Shown one piece after another: positions 61,101 through 64,000 of a stretch of 64,000 bases of DNA. Made by a program: the position numbers and the translations under genes. The notes beneath the pieces are model-generated. The model searched no databases. It had not been told where the DNA came from and saw nothing but the letters and a program-made list of their open reading frames with translations. How positions within the stretch are numbered: position 1 is the stretch's first letter; every line of letters begins with the position of its first letter. Source of the stretch: Oncomelania hupensis (taxonomy: Eukaryota > Mollusca > Gastropoda > Littorinimorpha > Pomatiopsidae); NCBI GenBank assembly GCA_036898135.1, contig CM072512.1, positions 16,347,597 through 16,411,596 of the forward strand. The letters run 5' to 3'.

Positions 61101-62353
61101 AATGTTTTTTGAGGGGCTGAATATTGGGGGGGCAAATGTATAGGTTTGCCCCCCCCAATGTTTTTCTGGAGGGGGCCAGTGCCCCCCTTGCCCCCCCGCT
61201 TCCGCCGCCTGTGCCTCCATCTCTCTCATTCTCTCTCTCTCTCCAATTTGCTTCAGTTTCTAGCGTTACACTTAACTTTAAGAGCGAAGTGGGATCAGTG
61301 GTGTATGGAACAGCAAATCAATTGAAGTATTGAACATTAAGCAGTAACATTGCGTCTCGTACAGGCATACAGTGGTTCTAAGCCCGTTGACAGCCTGCAG
61401 TGCTGAAACAGAAAATAACATGGCTGTAAGACACAGTTGGCTCAGTGGTGAATTCAAAAGGACAAAACAATTGAAGCATCAAATGTCAGGAGATAACATT
61501 GCAGCATGTACAGGCAGTGCTTTGAAGCCCGTTGACCACCTGGAGCGCTTGAGAAAAATAATAATAAATTTATGCATACAAATTTAATTTGATAAAAAAT
61601 GAAAATACAATTTAAAAAGTGCATAACTCAAATGAAAGTATAAACCGAAGTATAGTATGTGCAAGCATGCACTTCATTGCACGGACTTTACAGATCCTGA
61701 CGGGTGAGTACACAATACACCCATCAAGCACTATACATGTACTGATGTAGGTACCTGAAACCCTCATACCAGGTCGCTGAGGATTGTGCTCGGTTGTAAG
61801 GTCAACCAACCCCATGCAAATGTAAAATTGTTGTCTATTTATTTTATTTTATTTGTTTATTTAATTATTTATAATATATTTTAATTATGCTCCTAATTAC
61901 TTCTCTTGATTTTACTTTACAGTCTGTTTTCACCTCCACCACTCCTCCTAATATTTTGTATGCCACTGACAGCTAATTATAGCTATTGGAAAACTAGCTA
62001 CTGCCAGTCAGCTGCAGTTTTTAAAATAATGTGCACATCACATTTTACTGTACATCAACAGGGTGATACAATTAACTATATATATAAATATAAGTCTCCT
62101 CTCTGAAAATCCGTATCGGCAAGAGAGGGGACTATAAACTGATTAACATAACATAACATACAATTAACTGCTAAGTGCCATACATGCACCATTTTGCTTT
62201 CTGCTTGCTTAATAGTCTTACAGTTCTACCGTATATGTTTGACTTCAAGTAACTAAGCAATGCAGAAACAAACGCATGGATCATCTTTGATTATATAGTA
62301 TAGAAGAAAATGTATGCATGTGTTAGATTCTTATTGAGTTATTCTCATAAAAA

Positions 62354-62413
<60 letters not shown>

Positions 62414-62426
62414 TATTATTATTGTT

Positions 62427-62457
<31 letters not shown>

Positions 62458-62848
62458 TTATTCAATCGCCATCATCATCGTCGTCGTTCACAAAAAAACA
62501 AAATTAGGTTTTATTTTATTAATACCATTATTTCTTTGTGCTGTCCAGTTCAGATTTTAGCTAAATAGGAAGTGGGAGGGGTATAATGAAAACAGGTTTC
62601 TTGATAATTTTTTACTTCACTCCCATTTTGAAAGCGTTTAAAAAAAAATTATACAGGGATGCTTTTACAAATTACGCTTACACTGCCTTTTGTCAACTGT
62701 GCTCTTGTGAATAAAGATTTCTTGACTTCACTTGACTACGTTGTGTTTTGTTACAGCCCAGTCACACAAGATCAAATCCAGTCTGAGCATTGACACACTA
62801 GTACCCCTTGATATTGCCGGTGATGTCAAGTCCCTCAGCTCCCCTACG
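56770..62848 (+). CDS. Rab11 family-interacting protein, class II (RAB11FIP3/4-like), first three exons, partial
   Basis: Class II Rab11-FIPs are effectors of Rab11 and Arf GTPases on recycling endosomes and in cytokinesis. Exons 56770-56910, 57803-57926 and 62757-62848 join in phase to 119 codons and the gene continues past the window. Residues 19-30 form an EF-hand loop, DEDKDGYIDVVH, with His in place of the usual Glu at position 12. A second, degenerate one, LLDPEGRGLISFDDFCRGV, closely resembles LDPNDLGRINFKDFCRGV of vertebrate RAB11FIP4. The third exon is Ser-rich (KSSLSIDTLVPLDIAGDVK). The coiled coil and Rab-binding domain that would confirm the call lie outside. Drosophila nuf is the likely fly counterpart. 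Confidence 0.75.
56911..57802 (+). other. Rab11-FIP-like intron 1
   Basis: AT-rich, no embedded element recognised. Confidence 0.55.
57803..57926 (+). CDS. Rab11-FIP-like exon 2: second EF-hand
   Basis: Forty-one codons plus one base. ECTLVQEITGVINLLDPEGR, then GLISFDDFCRGVGQIVEIQQ and Q; donor AAG|GTGAGG leaves phase 1. An in-frame alternative acceptor at 57820 would drop six codons. Confidence 0.8.
57988..58111. repeat. (CT)n microsatellite, interrupted
   Basis: About 120 bases of CT with a few GT and CC interruptions, next to the hAT relic. Ser-Leu and Glu-Arg frames through it are artefacts. Confidence 0.95.
58182..59858 (-). mobile_element. hAT-like transposon (inner), 5-bp duplication
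   Basis: CAGGGCCGGAC (58182) and the complement GTCCGGCCCTG (ending 59858) bound 1677 bp, flanked by GACAT on both sides (58177-58181, 59859-59863). It contains the minus-strand transposase-like frame 58572-59468. G/C-rich runs lie just inside both ends. Confidence 0.8.
58572..59468 (-). pseudogene. hAT transposase C-terminal portion (ZMYM1-like type)
   Basis: An open frame of 298 codons. The C-terminal hAT dimerisation motif is clear: LCTLPVTTADCERSNSLRNL, then KNYLRSTMGQQRLNGLALLK. Upstream, FLEHLSTELDSRFKN is typical of the RNase H-like fold of this family before the dimerisation part. The N-terminal 25 residues look non-homologous. The zinc finger and most of the catalytic core are missing, so the protein is not a full transposase; domestication is possible but not indicated. 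Confidence 0.75.
60076..60345 (-). pseudogene. hAT dimerisation domain of the outer element
   Basis: 90 codons: VDKLLRLYFTIPTTTATAER, then SFSALKRVKTYLRATMTQER and LNKCLIMHVFKD, a classic hAT C-terminal dimerisation region. The adjacent upstream sequence is frameshifted. This transposase is a different hAT lineage from the inner one. Confidence 0.82.
60548..61135 (-). pseudogene. hAT transposase middle portion of the outer element
   Basis: The frame includes NNICAETIFKALKDCLIRLD, then LPVQNCRGDGASNFQGHVSG and VAKRFKDE. This is the conserved C-x-G-x-x-DGASN-x-x-G block of ZMYM1/DUF4371-type hAT transposases. The first 25 residues derive from the subterminal region. It is separated from the dimerisation piece by frameshifts and a stop. 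Confidence 0.78.
61214..62354 (+). other. Rab11-FIP-like intron 2, middle
   Basis: No gene. 61629-61815 looks like a decayed SINE body (AAAGTATAAACCGA, GGACTTTACAGATCCTGACG, GAGGATTGTGCTCGGTTGT) in plus orientation. Confidence 0.5.
62355..62463. repeat. (ATT)n microsatellite
   Basis: About 109 bases of ATT with a few interruptions. Confidence 0.95.
62757..62848 (+). CDS. Rab11-FIP-like exon 3
   Basis: The first two bases complete an Ala codon with exon 2; then QSHKIKSSLSIDTLVPLDIA and GDVKSLSSPT. Acceptor TTGTTACAG, donor ACG|GTAAGG, phase 0 at the end. No domain; the Ser-rich linker after the EF-hands is usual in this family. Confidence 0.7.
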
Positions 62849-63346
62849 GTAAGGCATACAAATGTATTGCTGGCTTCTCTTCTCTGATAACTGTCTGACA
62901 TATATTAGGATAAATAATTAGATACTCATTTTGCTCTGTCAAATGAAAAAGTAGTTCTTCTTAGTTAGTTTCTTTGCGCTGTCATGTAACTTAAAAAAAG
63001 TCGTGGTTTCTTATTTCTGTCTCATTTATTGGTTCCTGAGCGATGCAAGGGAACTATTGTTTTTGTTTGTTTATATTTTTTTTTTCATAGTCTCCTGTTT
63101 CCATCATTTATATTGTCTTTCTGTATGCCAGAAAAAGGTTGGTTATTAATATTCGTGTTGGTTGCATATTTGCTTGTACAATCAATATCTGTTCTTGTTG
63201 TAGTAAATCTCATCATTTGTACATGTACTCTTTGAGATGAGAGTATACACTGAAAGAAGAAATTAAAAACTCATAACTCTCAAGGTAAAAACAAAAATTT
63301 TGAATTTATTAAAGATAAAAACACTGATGTTTGGTTTATTTTATTT
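62849..63346 (+). other. Rab11-FIP-like intron 3, first part
   Basis: AT-rich, no element recognised. Confidence 0.5.
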
Positions 63347-63805
63347 CCTATTCTATCCTATCCTATCCCGTAACTTGGAGGTCGTAGGGGCACCACAGAT
63401 GATCGTTTAACCAGCGTACTCCATCTTTCCCTGTCCTCGACAACCCTGATTGTTTCGCTCAGTGTCAAACCAGTCCATTCTCAAATGTTGTCCTCCCATC
63501 TCTTTTTCGGTCTCCCTCTTCTTCTACCTCCTTGCACTGTGCCTTTCAGGATGGTCTTTGCAAGACCTGATGATCTGGTGACGTGGCAATACCATCGGAG
63601 TTTCAGTTTTTTCACCACTGTGAGCAGGTCATCGTGTTGTCCAATGGCTTGTGTGATGGTCTGTAGGACTTCGTCGTTGGTGGTGTGCTGGGTATAGGAA
63701 ATGCCCAGAAGTTTTCTGTAGCACCTCATCTCCATGCTTTGTATTCTTCGTTGGAGATCTGCTGTGAGGTCCATGTTTCGCAAGCATATAGGAAGATGGA
63801 GATTT
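63347..63805 (-). mobile_element. RTE-like LINE, 3' part, 5'-truncated
   Basis: CTATTCTATCCTATCCTATC tail at 63350-63369; the minus-strand frame 63481-63783 gives RRIQSMEMRCYRKLLGISYT, RWYCHVTR and GRRRGRPKKRWEDNI. It is cut at about 63805, within the same phrase (IFLYAC) where other copies continue. Confidence 0.87.
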
Positions 63806-64000
63806 TATTTATTTATTTTTTAATTTTTTAATTTTATTTCTTTTAAATGCTTTATTGTCATTTTTCATCGGGAAATTCTGGGCCGCCTCCCTTGGGGAAG
63901 GCGTAGTCACAGCCTGTGGTGTGCCCAAACCCAACCTACCTAACATTAGTTGTGATTTTGAAATTTTGCTGGGGGAGCAAACCGGAGTACCCGGAGAAAG
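63806..64000. repeat. Right edge: T-rich tract and a dispersed repeat fragment
   Basis: A T-rich low-complexity stretch is followed by GGAGCAAACCGGAGTACCCG, then GAGAAAG at the window edge. That phrase strongly resembles one I associate with dispersed repeats of molluscan genomes. The element is cut by the window. Confidence 0.45.

Larger units (their letters stand above)
58121..61213 (-). mobile_element. hAT-like transposon (outer), decayed, with a second hAT nested in it
   Basis: CACAGGCGGCGGAAGC (58121-58136) and its exact complement (61198-61213) are the ends. TGCCTCCA follows the right end and a similar but C-expanded TGCCCCCTCCCA precedes the left, a possible degraded 8-bp duplication. 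Minus-strand frames at 60548-61135 and 60076-60345 hold transposase pieces. It lies in intron 2 of the Rab11-FIP gene, antisense. Confidence 0.75.

Noticed and set aside
62355..62463. CRISPR-like or spaced repeat array
   Set aside because: It is a simple ATT microsatellite with no spacers.

Overview
This window is animal nuclear DNA, most likely from a mollusc or another lophotrochozoan. It is AT-rich, has GT-AG introns and many microsatellites, and is packed with RTE-like LINEs, tRNA-derived SINEs, Ty3/gypsy LTR elements and hAT/pogo DNA transposons. The species cannot be fixed from sequence alone.

Two host genes are visible, both on the plus strand. The first is a complete gene for coilin, the Cajal-body scaffold protein (6507-36582). 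It has eight exons that join in phase to 638 codons, with the conserved N-terminal self-association domain in exon 1 and the Tudor-like C-terminal domain in exons 4-8. The second is the 5' part of a class II Rab11-FIP gene (RAB11FIP3/4 or Drosophila nuf type). Three in-phase exons (56770-62848) carry two EF-hand-like motifs, and the gene runs off the right edge.

Almost everything else is mobile DNA, mostly in introns. Coilin intron 1 (about 21 kb) holds a minus-strand SINE split by a pogo/Tigger-like element (6914-15134, TA duplication). That element is itself split by a Gmr1-like LTR element (8961-14571, TTCAT duplication). Beside it lies an intact-looking Ty3/gypsy element with intact gag and pol, three LTRs in a row and a clear -1 frameshift signal (15567-26942, TTAA duplication). 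Coilin intron 5 holds RTE-like LINE copies, one inserted in an unclassified repeat I call Z. Between the two genes lie inverted-repeat DNA elements, SINEs, Z copies and another LINE. That LINE was split by a second Gmr1-like element (42853-49187, AACAA duplication), which in turn carries a 473-bp DNA element (45060-45532). The Rab11-FIP intron 2 holds two nested hAT relics.

The most notable signals are: (1) Gmr1-like pol with integrase before reverse transcriptase, RNase H missing from both copies, and one copy that lost its RT core by an in-frame 489-bp microhomology deletion; (2) the three-LTR gypsy array; (3) a textbook GGGAAAC plus 9-bp hairpin frameshift site; (4) several layered insertions whose duplications let their order be read. 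I found no prokaryotic-type system, CRISPR array or clearly new host pathway.
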